DNA of 64,000 nt from DYRB01 sp963802205 (GCA_963802205.1 CAWDHW010000029.1:62001-126000); one strand, 5' to 3'. Positions 1 through 9,314 are shown, counted from the first letter of the stretch. Program-made: numbers and translations. The notes: generated by a model not told the origin, from the letters alone.

Positions 1-232
1 GCGCGCGGCGGCCCAGGCGGGCGAGACGCACACGCCAACGGAACAGACTGACAAGGCCGCGGCGGAGGCAGACGACCTGACGCCGCAAGAGCGCGAGGCC
101 CAGCAGGCGGCAGAACAATGGCTTAGGCGCATCCCGGATGACCCTGCGGGTCTGTTGCGGCGCAAGTTCCAATACCAGTACCGCCAACGCGCGGCCCAGC
201 AGGGGACTGTCAGTTCGGGCAGCCCCTGGTAG
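1..232 (+). CDS. C-terminal end of a Bat-type VWA/TPR protein (partial)
   Basis: The frame enters from the left edge and ends at a TAG at 230-232, giving about 76 residues. The tail is Ala/Gln/Glu-rich and then reads IPDDPAGLLRRKFQYQYRQR. From memory, this DPAGLLRRKF ending is typical of the VWA/TPR protein (BatB/BatC type) encoded just before batD. The next gene is a BatD protein 33 bases downstream on the same strand, which supports the call. Bat proteins are thought to form an envelope complex linked to aerotolerance or stress; their biochemical role is not settled. The VWA and TPR domains themselves lie outside the window. Confidence 0.7.
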   Translation, partial: RAAAQAGETHTPTEQTDKAAAEADDLTPQEREAQQAAEQWLRRIPDDPAGLLRRKFQYQYRQRAAQQGTVSSGSPW

Positions 233-265
233 CCGGTTTGAATCCAGAAACCATGAGCATGACCC

Positions 266-2234
266 ATGAACAGGCCCCACCCAACCACCCTGCGTAACAC
301 CCTTCATGCCCTGCTGTTCGCGCTCTCGGTCGTTCCGACGCTGGCGCAGGCCGACAACCTGCGCGCCGGTCTGGACCGTCGCCAGGTCCACGAGGGAGAT
401 AGTGTCGTCTTGACCATCGAGCGCGACGGGGCCGGGCCCTCCGGCACCCCAGACCTGTCCCCCTTGCAGCAGGACTTCGAGGTCCAGGGGAGCAGTCAGG
501 GGAGCCAGATCCGTATCGTCAACGGCGTGCGCAACGACACCACCCGTTGGCAGATCACCCTCTCCCCAAAGCACACCGGGGTCCTGTCTGTCCCGCCCAT
601 CGCAGTCGGCGACGAACAAACCCCGCCCCTGTCCCTGACCGTGGCCGCAGCCCCCCAAGGGGCCCTCGGCAAGCCGGGTGACAACCTGTTCGTGGAGATT
701 GAGGTAGGTGAAAACGACCAGGCCCTGACCGGAGGCGTGGTGGTTCAGCAGCAGGTCCCGCTGACAGTGCGCCTGTACTCGGCGCGTCCCCTCGTCGGCG
801 GAGACTTGAGCGAGCCGCGTGTGGCCGATGCCGTTATCTCCAAGCTCGGGGAGGACCGCCAATTCCGCACCCAGCGCGACGGCCGCGACTATTCGGTGGT
901 GGAGCGTCGCTACAGCCTGTCGCCGGAGAAGAGCGGCGACCTGCACATTCCGCCCATTGTCTTCAAGGGCTCGGTGCGGGCTGCCCAGGGACAAGGCCAG
1001 CGCCGCGGGGTCCCCGGCGGGGTCTTCGACGACCCTGGGCTTGATCGCTTCTTCCAGGCCCCAGCCCTGGACCGCTTCTTCGGCAACGCCTTCGGCGGGG
1101 CCGACCCCTTCGGCGCATTCGAGCGTGGGGAGCCGGTGCGCGCCCAGAGCAAGGCCGTGGACCTCAAGGTCAAGGCCCGGCCGGACGGGGTCGCGGGATC
1201 GAACTGGCTGCCGGCCCAGGGGCTGGAGATCGCCGATTCCTGGACCATAAGCCCACCACAACTGCGCGCCGGCGAACCGGTCAGCCGCACCCTGACCATG
1301 ACCGCCAAGGGGCTGGCGGGGGCACAGATTCCAGCAGTGGCGTTGCCGGCGGTCGACGGCCTGCGGGTCTATCCGGAGCAGACCCAGCACGAGACTCGCA
1401 CGGACGGGGAGACCATCTTCGGCATCAGCCGTCAGGGCCTGACCCTGATCCCCAGCAGGGCCGGGACCCTGACCATCCCCGAGGTCCGTGTGACCTGGTG
1501 GGACACCACGGCCCAGCAGGAGCAAGTGGCGACCCTGCCTGCCTGGACCCTGGATGTCGGGGCCGCCACAGGCCCGGCCGCACCCGAGCCCCTGGCTGGC
1601 ACCCCAGCGGGCACGCCAGCCACGAGCGAGCCCGGCCCGGGGCCGTCGCCAACAGTCCCGGACCCGGCGGCCAAGAACGAACCCCAGGGCACGGACCCGG
1701 CCGCCCCTTCCCCACCCTTCCTGCCCACCGCGCCCCCCTTCTATCAGCGCCCCAACGTCTACGTCGGGCTCGCACTGGTCTTGGCGGGGATTGCCGGAGT
1801 ATTGGTCCTGCGCCGGCGCGGCCGCCTGTCGCCCTACACCGTCAGCCTGGGCGCAGGCAAAGGGGCCGCGGGCTTGACGCATGCGAAGGCCCGCAGGGAC
1901 CTTGGAACGGGTGACTACATCGGCGGCGAAACGGGCCCTGCGCGATGCCTGTGTCGCCAATGACCCCCAGGCCGCGGGCAAGGCCCTGCTGCGCTGGGCG
2001 GAGGCGGTCTGGCCCGAGGCCCCGCCGCGCAGCCTCGGGGCCCTGGCCGTGCGCATCGCCCCGGCGGCGTTAGAGCCTCTCAAGGCACTGGAAGAGCGCC
2101 TCTATGCCCGTGGCAACCAGACCTGGGATGGGGCCGCCCTGGCCGAGGCCCTCGCCGACGGCCTGGCACCGGCCCAAGGCGATCCCAAGGCGGAACAGGA
2201 CGCCCTGCCGCCCCTCTACCCCATGCGGGGCTGA
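266..2234 (+). CDS. batD: BatD-family envelope protein, frameshifted near the C-terminus
   Basis: The first 565 codons give a signal peptide (hydrophobic stretch ending LAQA), beta-rich BatD repeats, a Pro/Ala/Gly-rich linker and one membrane segment near residues 497-515 followed by RRRGR. The frame then stops at 1961-1963. In the +1 frame the cytoplasmic tail continues to 2234 with a typical BatD ending (AAKRALRDACVANDPQAA, then LLRWAEAVWP). The +1 frame is closed upstream by a TGA at 1875-1877, so the shift lies between about 1878 and 1960. Removing one G from the GGG at 1909-1911 would join the parts smoothly. Either a sequencing indel or a truncation of the tail. The family call is firm; function is by homology. 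Confidence 0.82.
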
Positions 2235-2322
2235 GGCCTCATGACAAGGGCAGATCGGCCTTGCCTGGGTTCCCCCCGTTTGAACAAGGGTAACTGGGCG
2301 CGGCGCGCGCCGTTCCCAGGGT

Positions 2323-2922
2323 TCACGCCATTGCCAACTTGTGGATGAGTGCCTTGCGGGCAAGGATACCCAGGACCCGCCCGTCTTCGGCATCCACCAC
2401 CGGCATCCGCCGGCCGGGATGGGTGCGGAAGGCCGCCAGGACGTCCAACACCCCGGCCCCGGCCGTGACGACCACGACAGGCGTTGTCATCCAGTCCTGT
2501 ACCAGGGCCCCGCGGCAACAAGGGTCCAAACCCAGGTCGCCGTCGAGGTGCTTAACGAGCAGCCCCAGCCAAGTCGTGACCCCAAGGTGACCCAAGACAT
2601 CGGCCTCGGAGAGCATCCCCACCGGCCGGTCGGCCTCATCCACCACCGGGGCACCTTTGATGCCCTGCCCCGCCAGGATACGCACGGCCTGGTCCAGGGG
2701 TTGATTCGGCCTCAGGGTCACCGTGACCGGGACCATCAGGTCCCCGGCGGCGAGGCCACCGGTCAGTCGCCCCGCGGCATGGGCCAGGGCCAGCCGGTAG
2801 ACCTCACGAAAGTCCTCCAGACTGATATCCAAATAGCCGGGGATCTCCTGCATGGCTTCGTAGCAGTCTTCGTCCGTCAGGGCAACGCCGAGGCTCTGTG
2901 CCCAATTCTGTTCAGGTACCAT
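2323..2922 (-). CDS. CBS-domain protein
   Basis: 199 residues with two CBS motifs, at about residues 60-115 and 140-195 (DLMVPVTVTLRPNQPLDQAV and later DWMTTPVVVV), ending in ILARKALIHKLAMA. CBS pairs usually bind adenine nucleotides and regulate a partner. The frame is open much further upstream, but the start at 2922 is preferred because a strong GGAGGTGG ribosome site lies just before it and the longer version would read through the HPP gene in another frame. It starts 20 bases after the HPP gene stop, so the two are probably co-transcribed. HPP and CBS domains are often fused in one protein; here they are separate neighbours. Confidence 0.85.
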   Translation of the reverse strand: MVPEQNWAQSLGVALTDEDCYEAMQEIPGYLDISLEDFREVYRLALAHAAGRLTGGLAAGDLMVPVTVTLRPNQPLDQAVRILAGQGIKGAPVVDEADRPVGMLSEADVLGHLGVTTWLGLLVKHLDGDLGLDPCCRGALVQDWMTTPVVVVTAGAGVLDVLAAFRTHPGRRMPVVDAEDGRVLGILARKALIHKLAMA

Positions 2923-2942
2923 CTGCCCACCTCCAGGTCCGG

Positions 2943-3530
2943 TCACCACCACACCTCCGGATAGCGCCGATCGGACGACAGGTTGTTCACGAGGAGCCCC
3001 ACGATCAGCAGGACCAGGGCTCCCGCCCCGACGGGTGCCAAGACATAGAGAAACCCAAGCTCGTGGATCTGCGCCGAGCCGATCACCGCGATCAGGGCCG
3101 TCGCCCCGCCGGGCGGGTGCAGGGTCTTGCTCAGGTGCATCAGGGCAATCGCCGTGGCCACCGCGAGCGCTGCGGCCAACCCCGGCCAGCCGCCGAGGAA
3201 TTGAAAGCACGCCACCCCAACCACGGCAGAGAGAACATGGCCACCCACAAGGTTCCGCGGTTGCGCCAGGGGACTGCGGGGGGCGCCGAATACCAGGACC
3301 GCCGAGGCCCCGAGGGACCCGATCATTAGCCCCTGATCCAGGACGGGCGCCAGGACTCGACTCACCAGGGCCACGGCCCCGATCCCGAGGAAGGACCCAA
3401 TCCAGGACCAGACGACCTCGGCATCGGAGACCCGCGGCGGACTGCCGCGGGTGGTCCCGCGCATCTTCCGGATGTAGGGCATCAACCGCGGGGCGGTTCC
3501 CTTAGGTACGGGGGTATCGGGCGTCGCCAT
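2943..3530 (-). CDS. HPP-family integral membrane protein
   Basis: About 195 residues with four hydrophobic segments and the family signature LHPPGGATAL in the third quarter. HPP proteins are inner-membrane proteins; some plant and cyanobacterial members have been linked to nitrite transport, but the substrate here is unknown. The ATG at 3530 is chosen because AGGAGGA lies about 10 bases upstream; an in-frame ATG at 3602 would add 24 residues without such a site. The CBS gene follows directly, so a regulated transporter pair is a reasonable inference. Confidence 0.8.
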   Translation of the reverse strand: MATPDTPVPKGTAPRLMPYIRKMRGTTRGSPPRVSDAEVVWSWIGSFLGIGAVALVSRVLAPVLDQGLMIGSLGASAVLVFGAPRSPLAQPRNLVGGHVLSAVVGVACFQFLGGWPGLAAALAVATAIALMHLSKTLHPPGGATALIAVIGSAQIHELGFLYVLAPVGAGALVLLIVGLLVNNLSSDRRYPEVWW

Positions 3531-3672
3531 TGGGTGGACAATCCTCCTCGTCAGGGGGTGGGCCTCAAGTCTGACCGCCCCGAGGTCTGCGGCGTTTGAC
3601 AACGATCAAGTCGAGCCGTCTGATCCCTTGCAGCGTTGTGCCCCGACCAACCAGCCGATTGCCGCCGCCTCC

Positions 3673-4149
3673 TCAGGGCTTGATATCCAATACCGGTGTA
3701 TCGGCCATGGCATCGATGTCGTCGATCTCGATCACGGAGCCTTGTACCGACAGGACCCGACACCGGCTAAGCGCAATCAGGTTCGGCCGCACCGGCGCGC
3801 GGGTCGCGAAGACACCGCGCAGCGGGTTGGCGGAATCGCCGCGCGGGTGGACCTGCAAGATGGCGCGTTGCTCCGGGGTGTCGTTGCGGTCGAACCAGTA
3901 CAGGACCCAGATGGCCTCCAAGGCATCGACGCCAAGCAGCCCCGGACGGTACCGGTCGTCCAGGACGATGCTGGTGCGCCCGTCCGCCTTGCGAACCCAG
4001 CCGATCGGGCGGACCTCATACACCGGCGACCCCATCGGCTCCGGCGGCCCGGCGACGGCGCCGGAGACGACCAACCCAAGCGCCAGCGTCGGAAGCGACG
4101 GGATTCGGCGTGCTGTGAGTTGAATGCGTCTCTTCGGTTTCATGCGCAC
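3673..4149 (-). CDS. TrmO/TsaA-domain protein with a signal-like N-terminus
   Basis: 158 residues. From about residue 40 it matches the TrmO (TsaA, UPF0066) fold: PIGWVRK, DDRYRPGLLGVDALEAIWVLYWFDR in part, HPRGD, GVFATRAPVRPN, then DIDAMADTPVLDIKP. TrmO methylates threonylcarbamoyl-A37 of tRNA using SAM and is normally cytoplasmic. Here the first 34 residues are basic then hydrophobic and end in AVAG, like a signal peptide. An alternative start at 4035 (MGSPVYEVR) has GGAG six bases before it and would give a purely cytoplasmic protein of about 120 residues. The sequence cannot decide between the two. The C-terminus ends right after the DIKP motif, shorter than full-length TrmO. Confidence 0.72.
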   Translation of the reverse strand: MRMKPKRRIQLTARRIPSLPTLALGLVVSGAVAGPPEPMGSPVYEVRPIGWVRKADGRTSIVLDDRYRPGLLGVDALEAIWVLYWFDRNDTPEQRAILQVHPRGDSANPLRGVFATRAPVRPNLIALSRCRVLSVQGSVIEIDDIDAMADTPVLDIKP

Positions 4150-4397
4150 CCCGGTTTAGTGTGGAGCGGTTGCTCCCCATGAGTTTGGCAGACGGCGCCA
4201 TCCACCCGCACCGGTTTGCGTGGCATCCGTAGCCCAAGGTTGCACGCGCCGCATTTCTACCCGACCCCCTGTGCCGGCGCAACCATCACTCCAGTTGACT
4301 CCCCTCTGGTCCGCCCGGGGTAGCGGTTCGATTCCGAACCGCGCAACCGGAAGGCCAAGGCCGCAGCCAGGCCCTGGCCGGCTCCCATCGAGACGTC

Positions 4398-5291
4398 CTA
4401 GGCGGTGTGCTCGGCCATCCAGTGGCGGGCAATCTCCTCCCGCCGACAGATCCACACAGCCTCGTGGCGCTGGACGTAATCGAGAAAACGCGCCAGTGCC
4501 GGCGCCCGCGCCGGATGCCCGCTGATGCGACCGTGGAGCCCTACGCTCATCATTTTCGGGCACCGCGCGCCCTCTTGCCACAGTTGGTCGAAGGCGTCCT
4601 TGAGCAGATGAAAGAAGTCGTCTCCACAGGCAAAGCCGTTCGGCAACAGGTAACGGGCGTCGTTATTGACCAGCGTGTAGGGGATCACCAGGTGGGCCGG
4701 CGATCCGGCGAGCCAATAGGGCAGGTCGTCGTTATAGGCGTCAGAGCTGTAGAGAAACCCGCCCTCCTCGCGCACCAGACCGCGGGTATTCGGACTAACC
4801 CGCCCGGTGTACCAGCCCACTGGGCGTTGGCCACAGAGCCGCTCGATGACCTCGATGGTCAGGCGGATGTGCCGCCGCTCTTCTTCCACGGGAATGTCGC
4901 GGTAGTCCAGCCAGCGGTAACCATGCCCTGCGACCTCATGGCCGGCGGCGGCCAGGGCGCGTGCGAGTTCGGGGTTGAACTCCAGCGCCCGGCCGACGGC
5001 AAAGGCGGTCAGCGGCAGGGCGCGCGCGCTGAACAGTTCCAGGATGCGCCACACGCCGGCGCGCGAGCCGTATTCATACATCCCCTCAACGCTCAGGTCG
5101 CGTTCCCCCGTGCGCGCAGGGCGACCGGGCAGCTCATGCAGCCAGGCCTCGGACAGGGCATCGCCGTTGAGAAGGCACGACTCCGCTCCTTCCTCAATGT
5201 TGAGCACGAACTGCACCGCGACTCGTGCCCCGCCCGACCAGCGCGGATGGGGTGGGCGCCCACCGTAACCGACGAGGTCGCGCGCGGCCAT
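4398..5291 (-). CDS. puuE: Polysaccharide deacetylase-fold hydrolase, allantoinase (PuuE)-like
   Basis: 297 residues with the NodB/PuuE fold: NIEEGAE near residue 32, GHEVAGHGYRWLDY around 120-135, GWYTGRVSPNTR, and SDAYNDDLPYW. These match the PuuE branch, whose members open the hydantoin ring of allantoin in purine breakdown, rather than chitin or peptidoglycan deacetylases. The start at 5291 overlaps the stop of the upstream GNAT gene in a TGATG junction, suggesting translational coupling. Longer in-frame starts upstream would read antisense-like sequence and are rejected. No other ureide genes are in the window, so the exact substrate is uncertain. Confidence 0.78.
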   Translation of the reverse strand: MAARDLVGYGGRPPHPRWSGGARVAVQFVLNIEEGAESCLLNGDALSEAWLHELPGRPARTGERDLSVEGMYEYGSRAGVWRILELFSARALPLTAFAVGRALEFNPELARALAAAGHEVAGHGYRWLDYRDIPVEEERRHIRLTIEVIERLCGQRPVGWYTGRVSPNTRGLVREEGGFLYSSDAYNDDLPYWLAGSPAHLVIPYTLVNNDARYLLPNGFACGDDFFHLLKDAFDQLWQEGARCPKMMSVGLHGRISGHPARAPALARFLDYVQRHEAVWICRREEIARHWMAEHTA

Positions 5292-6163
5292 CAGCCCAAC
5301 TCGAAGGTCGTGACGCCAAAGATGTGCGTGTGCGCAAGGTCTGGCGGTGGGCCCAGATACATCCGGGCACAGCCGAAGACCTCGCGCATCTGGTTTTGGC
5401 GCACGAGTTCGAGCGCTGCGGGATTGTTCTCCGGGGCGTCGAGGAACAGCGGACCGCCAGCGGCGAATCGTACGAGGTGTTCGTAGAGCGCCTTGGCGGC
5501 TTGGAGATCGTCGGCAAACAGGGGGCCAATTTTGCAGCCTTCGCGACAGCGGCGGACGACTGCGTATCCGCTCAGGTGCCCGTCGCGCCGGCAACCAAGG
5601 GCGAGGGCGTCGGCCTGGGCGAGCCACCCGGTCAGAAAGGCCAGGCGCGGGACGGGGAAGCAGGTGCGGTCGTACTCGAGGACCTGAGCAACAGGGATCT
5701 CGGCCAAGGGGACGATGTCCTCATCGTATCCCCCCGGTGTCGCTGGAGCATCCGGGATCTCGGTGCGAAAACGGATGTTGCGATGCGAGAACACAAAACC
5801 GCCCTTGGCGTAGTAGTCCTGCATGTTGAAGACGCCGTCCAGACCGATGGTCGCCCCCGGACGCAGCCGGGCGAGAAGCCGCGCGCGGCGGGCGTGCCAG
5901 ATGGTATTACCGAGGCCCTGGGCGCGAAACTCGGGCCGGACGATGAAGAAACCCATGAAGCCGAACTCACCCTGGTAGGAGGTGATGGCGCCGCCGCCAA
6001 TCAACTCGCCGGCGAGGTCCGCGGCGATGAAGGCGTCAGGGTCGGTGGCCCAGAACAACTCGGCATCATGCAGGCCGGGGTTCCAGCCCTCGCGCGCGGC
6101 CCAGTCGACGAGTTCGTCCACCTCGGGACGGGTCATGGTGCGGATCACCAGCTCATGGGTCAT
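5291..6163 (-). CDS. Two-domain GNAT acetyltransferase (YitH type)
   Basis: 290 residues. The N-terminal half is a GNAT domain with the acetyl-CoA motif FIVRPEFRAQGLGNTIW around residues 73-89. The C-terminal half (about 150-280) looks like the second GNAT-like domain of YitH-type proteins, with YAVVRRCREGCKIGPLFADD and ENNPAALELVRQ. It is the first gene of a two-gene unit with the allantoinase-like gene, overlapping it by one base. The acetyl acceptor is unknown. ATG at 6163 follows a weak AGGG site. Confidence 0.82.
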   Translation of the reverse strand: MTHELVIRTMTRPEVDELVDWAAREGWNPGLHDAELFWATDPDAFIAADLAGELIGGGAITSYQGEFGFMGFFIVRPEFRAQGLGNTIWHARRARLLARLRPGATIGLDGVFNMQDYYAKGGFVFSHRNIRFRTEIPDAPATPGGYDEDIVPLAEIPVAQVLEYDRTCFPVPRLAFLTGWLAQADALALGCRRDGHLSGYAVVRRCREGCKIGPLFADDLQAAKALYEHLVRFAAGGPLFLDAPENNPAALELVRQNQMREVFGCARMYLGPPPDLAHTHIFGVTTFELG

Positions 6164-6208
6164 GGTGAGGCCCTCTAGGGTTTGTCAGCGGGAATGCTGG
6201 CCTTGACT

Positions 6209-6368
6209 CTAGCAGCCTGTCGGACTTTCGACACCAACGGGCGAAATCGACCAATACCTGGCCAGTTGTCCTTGCGCTACGCCGAATCTCCGGCGTTCCT
6301 GTAGCGTGGACTCACTGGATCTCGCGTACAGACGCCCTCCACCACACGTAAGTCCGACAGACTGCTAG
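6209..6368. mobile_element. MITE-like element with 19-bp terminal inverted repeats
   Basis: A 160-base segment is bounded by CTAGCAGCCTGTCGGACTT at 6209-6227 and its reverse complement with one mismatch at 6350-6368. CTAG is at both outer ends, which could be part of the repeats or a target duplication. An inner imperfect palindrome (CGCTACGCCG ... CGGCGTTCCTGTAGCG) lies around 6276-6308. It has no coding capacity. The right repeat supplies the TAG stop codon of the cytochrome gene, so the element may have inserted at or trimmed the gene end. The structure suggests a non-autonomous IS relative; the family was not identified. Confidence 0.65.
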
Positions 6369-8650
6369 CCACCCGCGGGCGCCAAGGCCCGGACGAGGCC
6401 CTCGATCTCGGGGTTGCCCGGCAGCAGGGCCTGGAGCCGACGGGCATAGTCCAAGGCCTGTTCCCGGCGCCCGGCGTCGCGGTTGAAGGTCGCCAGGGCG
6501 ACCAGGATCTCGACGTCACCGGGGTTGCGCTCGTGGGCCTGGGCCAGCACCCCCAGGGCCTCCTCCAGCCGCCCGGCGGTCTGGAGGGCCACGGCGTAGA
6601 CGTAGGCATGGCGCGAGGTCGCGGGCTCCTGGGCAGCCGCCTCGGCGAGCAGCGGCAGGGCGGCATCCAGGCGCTTCTGGCGCACCAGGGACAGGCCCAA
6701 GGCATGGCTTAGGGGCGCAGCACTGGGGTTGCGTTCCAAGGCGTTGCGCAGCACACCCTCGGCCTCTGTCTCGCGCCCCATGCCGCTCAGCACCTGGGCC
6801 AGGCCGGTGGATGCGGGGATGAAGGCGGGCTGGAGGCGGATCGCCTCGCGGAAGGCGGCCTCGGCCTCGCCCGGCTGCCCGAGCTCGGCGTAGAGGCCGC
6901 CGAGGCTCACCTGGGCCTCGGGGCGCTCGGCGTTGAAGCCCTGGGCAGTGATGTACTCGGCGATCCCGGCCTTGAGGCGTTCCCGCACCGCCTCGGGCCA
7001 CTGGCCCTGGGGCGCCCTTGCGAGGCTGCGGGCCGCCTCGATGCGGATGGCTCGGCGGTCGTCCCACAGGGGGGCGATGGCCAGGGCCGCCCCGCGCGTG
7101 CCCAGGCCCTCGACACCCGCCAGGGCCCCCAGGCGCTCCAGCTCGTCGCCGGCACCGAGCCCCACCTGGAGCAAGCCCAGGGTCGCGCGGCTGGGGTAGG
7201 CGCCCAGGGCCTGGAGGGCCGTGGCCCGGGCGATGGCCGGCTGGTCGGGGTCGGCGACGACCTCGCCGAGGAGCGCCTCGGCCCCGGGCAGCCCGGCGTT
7301 GGCCGCAGCCAGCGCCGGGGCGTAGCGCTGCCAGCCGCGGGCGGGGCGGCCGTACCAGGCATCGACCTGCTGGGCGGCCCACTGCGCGGTCTGATCGACG
7401 TGGCAGCGGTTGCAGGCGTTGGGCGTGCCGAGTGCCGCGGACAAGTCCGGGCGGGGGACGCGCAGGCTGTGATCGTGGCGGGCGTGGACCACCATGTAGT
7501 TGGTGGTGGGCATGTGGCAGCCGATGCAGCTCGCGCCACTACTGCCCTCGGCGTGGAAGTGGTGGGCCTTGGCGGCGTAGCGCTCGGGGGCATGGCACTG
7601 GGCGCAGACCAGATCCCCCGGCAGGCGCGGCTTGCCGGCATGGGGGTCGTGGCAATCGGAGCAGGTCACCCCGGCCTGGTGCATCTTGCTCTGGAGGAAG
7701 GAGCCCCACTCGTAGACCTCGTCTTGGATCTGGCCGTCCGGGTGGTAGAGCCCCGCCTCCAGCAGGGCGGGGCGGAAGGCATCCAGCAGGGGCTGCCCGG
7801 CGCTCGCCTCATCACTGAACTGGCTGCGGCGGCTGTGGCAGCGGGCGCAGACCTGAAGCTCCTTGTCGGTCTGGCGTGGTTTGGAGCGCACCGGCCGGCC
7901 GCTCGCCGGGTCGATGGTCCAGGCGACACCGGCACGCTCGTCGAGGCGTACCGCAAGCCCCAGGTCCGGTAGGTCCATTGGCTCGCCGCGAGCCCTGGCC
8001 TCGGCCCAGTGCACATGGTCGGCCCCGGGGCCGTGGCAGGCCTCGCAGGAGACGTCAATCTCCGACCAGGTGGTGCGGTAGCCGCCGCTGCCGGTGTCAT
8101 AACCCTTGCGCAGGTTGGTCGAGTGGCAGTCCGCGCACATGGCGTTCCAGTTGAGGTTGGGGCCTGTCCAGTGCAGCACGTCCCCCGCCGCGACCCGATC
8201 CTCGGGGTGCAGGTGAAACCAGCGTTGGCCACCGGCCTCCCGCGGGCGGGTGTCCCAGGCGATGTCCAGGGCTTGGAGGCGCCCGCCGGGGAACTCGATC
8301 AGGTACTGCTGTAAGGGATCGACACCGAAGGTGTATTTGACGGGGTAATCTTGCAGTTGCCCATCCGGCCCCTCGGTGCGAACCATGAAGCGCCCGTCCT
8401 GCCGATAGAAGCGCGAGGTCACCCCGAGCCAGTCGAAGCGGGCGTCGTCGAAGTCGCCCAGCACCGTCGCCGCGCTCGCCTCCTGCATGGCGAGGTCGTG
8501 GTGGGAACCGGCCCAACGCGCATTCTGTTCCGCGTGGCAGGCGGCGCAGCGGGCGCGACCGACGTAATCGGCGTCCGTGGCTCCAGCCCCACCGGGGGGG
8601 GCGAGGGCCGAGACGGCCAGGAGGAGCAGGGTCAAAGCAAGCGGTTTCAT
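6365..8650 (-). CDS. Secreted multihaem (8 CXXCH) cytochrome c with HEAT-like and TPR domains
   Basis: 761 residues. A signal peptide (MKPLALTLLLLAVSALA) is followed by eight CXXCH haem sites beginning near residues 35, 172, 202, 268, 330, 349, 375 and 413. Residues of about 430-560 form helical HEAT-like repeats and 575-755 TPR repeats. This matches the cytochrome c-554-like/TPR family of periplasmic multihaem proteins, usually proposed to carry electrons and bind partners through the TPRs; a specific substrate is not known. The gene stands alone, with no quinol oxidase or reductase subunit adjacent. Its stop codon lies inside the right repeat of the MITE-like element, so the last few residues could have been altered. 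Confidence 0.87.
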   Translation of the reverse strand: MKPLALTLLLLAVSALAPPGGAGATDADYVGRARCAACHAEQNARWAGSHHDLAMQEASAATVLGDFDDARFDWLGVTSRFYRQDGRFMVRTEGPDGQLQDYPVKYTFGVDPLQQYLIEFPGGRLQALDIAWDTRPREAGGQRWFHLHPEDRVAAGDVLHWTGPNLNWNAMCADCHSTNLRKGYDTGSGGYRTTWSEIDVSCEACHGPGADHVHWAEARARGEPMDLPDLGLAVRLDERAGVAWTIDPASGRPVRSKPRQTDKELQVCARCHSRRSQFSDEASAGQPLLDAFRPALLEAGLYHPDGQIQDEVYEWGSFLQSKMHQAGVTCSDCHDPHAGKPRLPGDLVCAQCHAPERYAAKAHHFHAEGSSGASCIGCHMPTTNYMVVHARHDHSLRVPRPDLSAALGTPNACNRCHVDQTAQWAAQQVDAWYGRPARGWQRYAPALAAANAGLPGAEALLGEVVADPDQPAIARATALQALGAYPSRATLGLLQVGLGAGDELERLGALAGVEGLGTRGAALAIAPLWDDRRAIRIEAARSLARAPQGQWPEAVRERLKAGIAEYITAQGFNAERPEAQVSLGGLYAELGQPGEAEAAFREAIRLQPAFIPASTGLAQVLSGMGRETEAEGVLRNALERNPSAAPLSHALGLSLVRQKRLDAALPLLAEAAAQEPATSRHAYVYAVALQTAGRLEEALGVLAQAHERNPGDVEILVALATFNRDAGRREQALDYARRLQALLPGNPEIEGLVRALAPAGG

Positions 8651-8780
8651 AGTTCGCCTCGCCTGCCGCAGCGGTAGGGCGTTGCCAGTCGATACATGTG
8701 CTACCAGCGGAAGCTGAGCCCAGGGCCGACGCGCGACCTGCGATCCACGCGATCAGCACGATGACCGCAGGCCAAACACG

Positions 8781-9314
8781 CTAACGCCAGCCGACCCCAC
8801 GCGCCCCCCGCCCGACGCCATGAAAACCGGGGCCAACGCCGCCGCCCACGCCGATCCAATCGATGAACAGGGCGGTCGCCCCGCCGGACTTGGGCATGGG
8901 GCCGTCGATCAGCTTGTAGTGGTACACGAGGTCGTTGCCCTCGACCACCGGGTGGCTGATCTCGACCACCGCCAGCGCGTTCTCCTTAGCCCCCGGCTCA
9001 TAGACCGAAAGCGTGGCGTTGGGCGGATCGTTGCTGAAGTTGTCCTTACCCGCCGCCGCTGTCCACTCCTCCAGATAGGCCGGCATGGCGATGTGTCCAG
9101 CGATGCGCTCCGGTCGATCTGAGAAAAAGACCGTCTGCTTGCCGACATTGACCAGGCGCAGGGTCTTGTCGTCGGCCTTCATATCTTCGGCCGTCTGCAC
9201 GAACATCAGTTGCGGCTTGGCCTCCGCGGGGGTTGCCAGGGCCAAGTCGGAGGTCAGCGGAATTGCCACCGCCATCAGTGCCGCGGCGGTCACAAAGTTG
9301 CGTCTTGTGGTCAT
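8781..9314 (-). CDS. Tat-exported protein of unknown function, paralogue 1
   Basis: 177 residues. The N-terminus MTTRRNFVTAAALMAVA has a twin-arginine motif followed by a hydrophobic stretch and ALA, so Tat export is likely. The mature part carries FVQTAEDMKADDKTLRLVN, FFSDRPERIAGHI, DPPNATLSVYE and GGATALFIDWIG. It is a clear paralogue of the protein at 13615-14148, sharing FSDRPER-AGH, SDPPN-TLSV and the FID ending. The last 20 residues are Gly/Arg-rich. I recognise it only as a conserved hypothetical family that tends to occur near DUF1254 and arylsulfatase genes, as here. Confidence 0.75.
   Translation of the reverse strand: MTTRRNFVTAAALMAVAIPLTSDLALATPAEAKPQLMFVQTAEDMKADDKTLRLVNVGKQTVFFSDRPERIAGHIAMPAYLEEWTAAAGKDNFSNDPPNATLSVYEPGAKENALAVVEISHPVVEGNDLVYHYKLIDGPMPKSGGATALFIDWIGVGGGVGPGFHGVGRGARGVGWR

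Noticed and set aside
2323..3210. Long frame suggesting a 295-residue CBS protein
   Set aside because: The first 96 residues run across the HPP gene in another frame and are low-complexity Arg/Gly/Pro; a strong ribosome site and ATG at 2922 mark the real start.
4323..4342. Perfect 8-bp hairpin with a GGTTCGATTCC string like a tRNA T arm
   Set aside because: The bases around it do not form the 5-bp T stem, and no acceptor, D or anticodon arms can be folded. It is also without a T run, so not a clear terminator.
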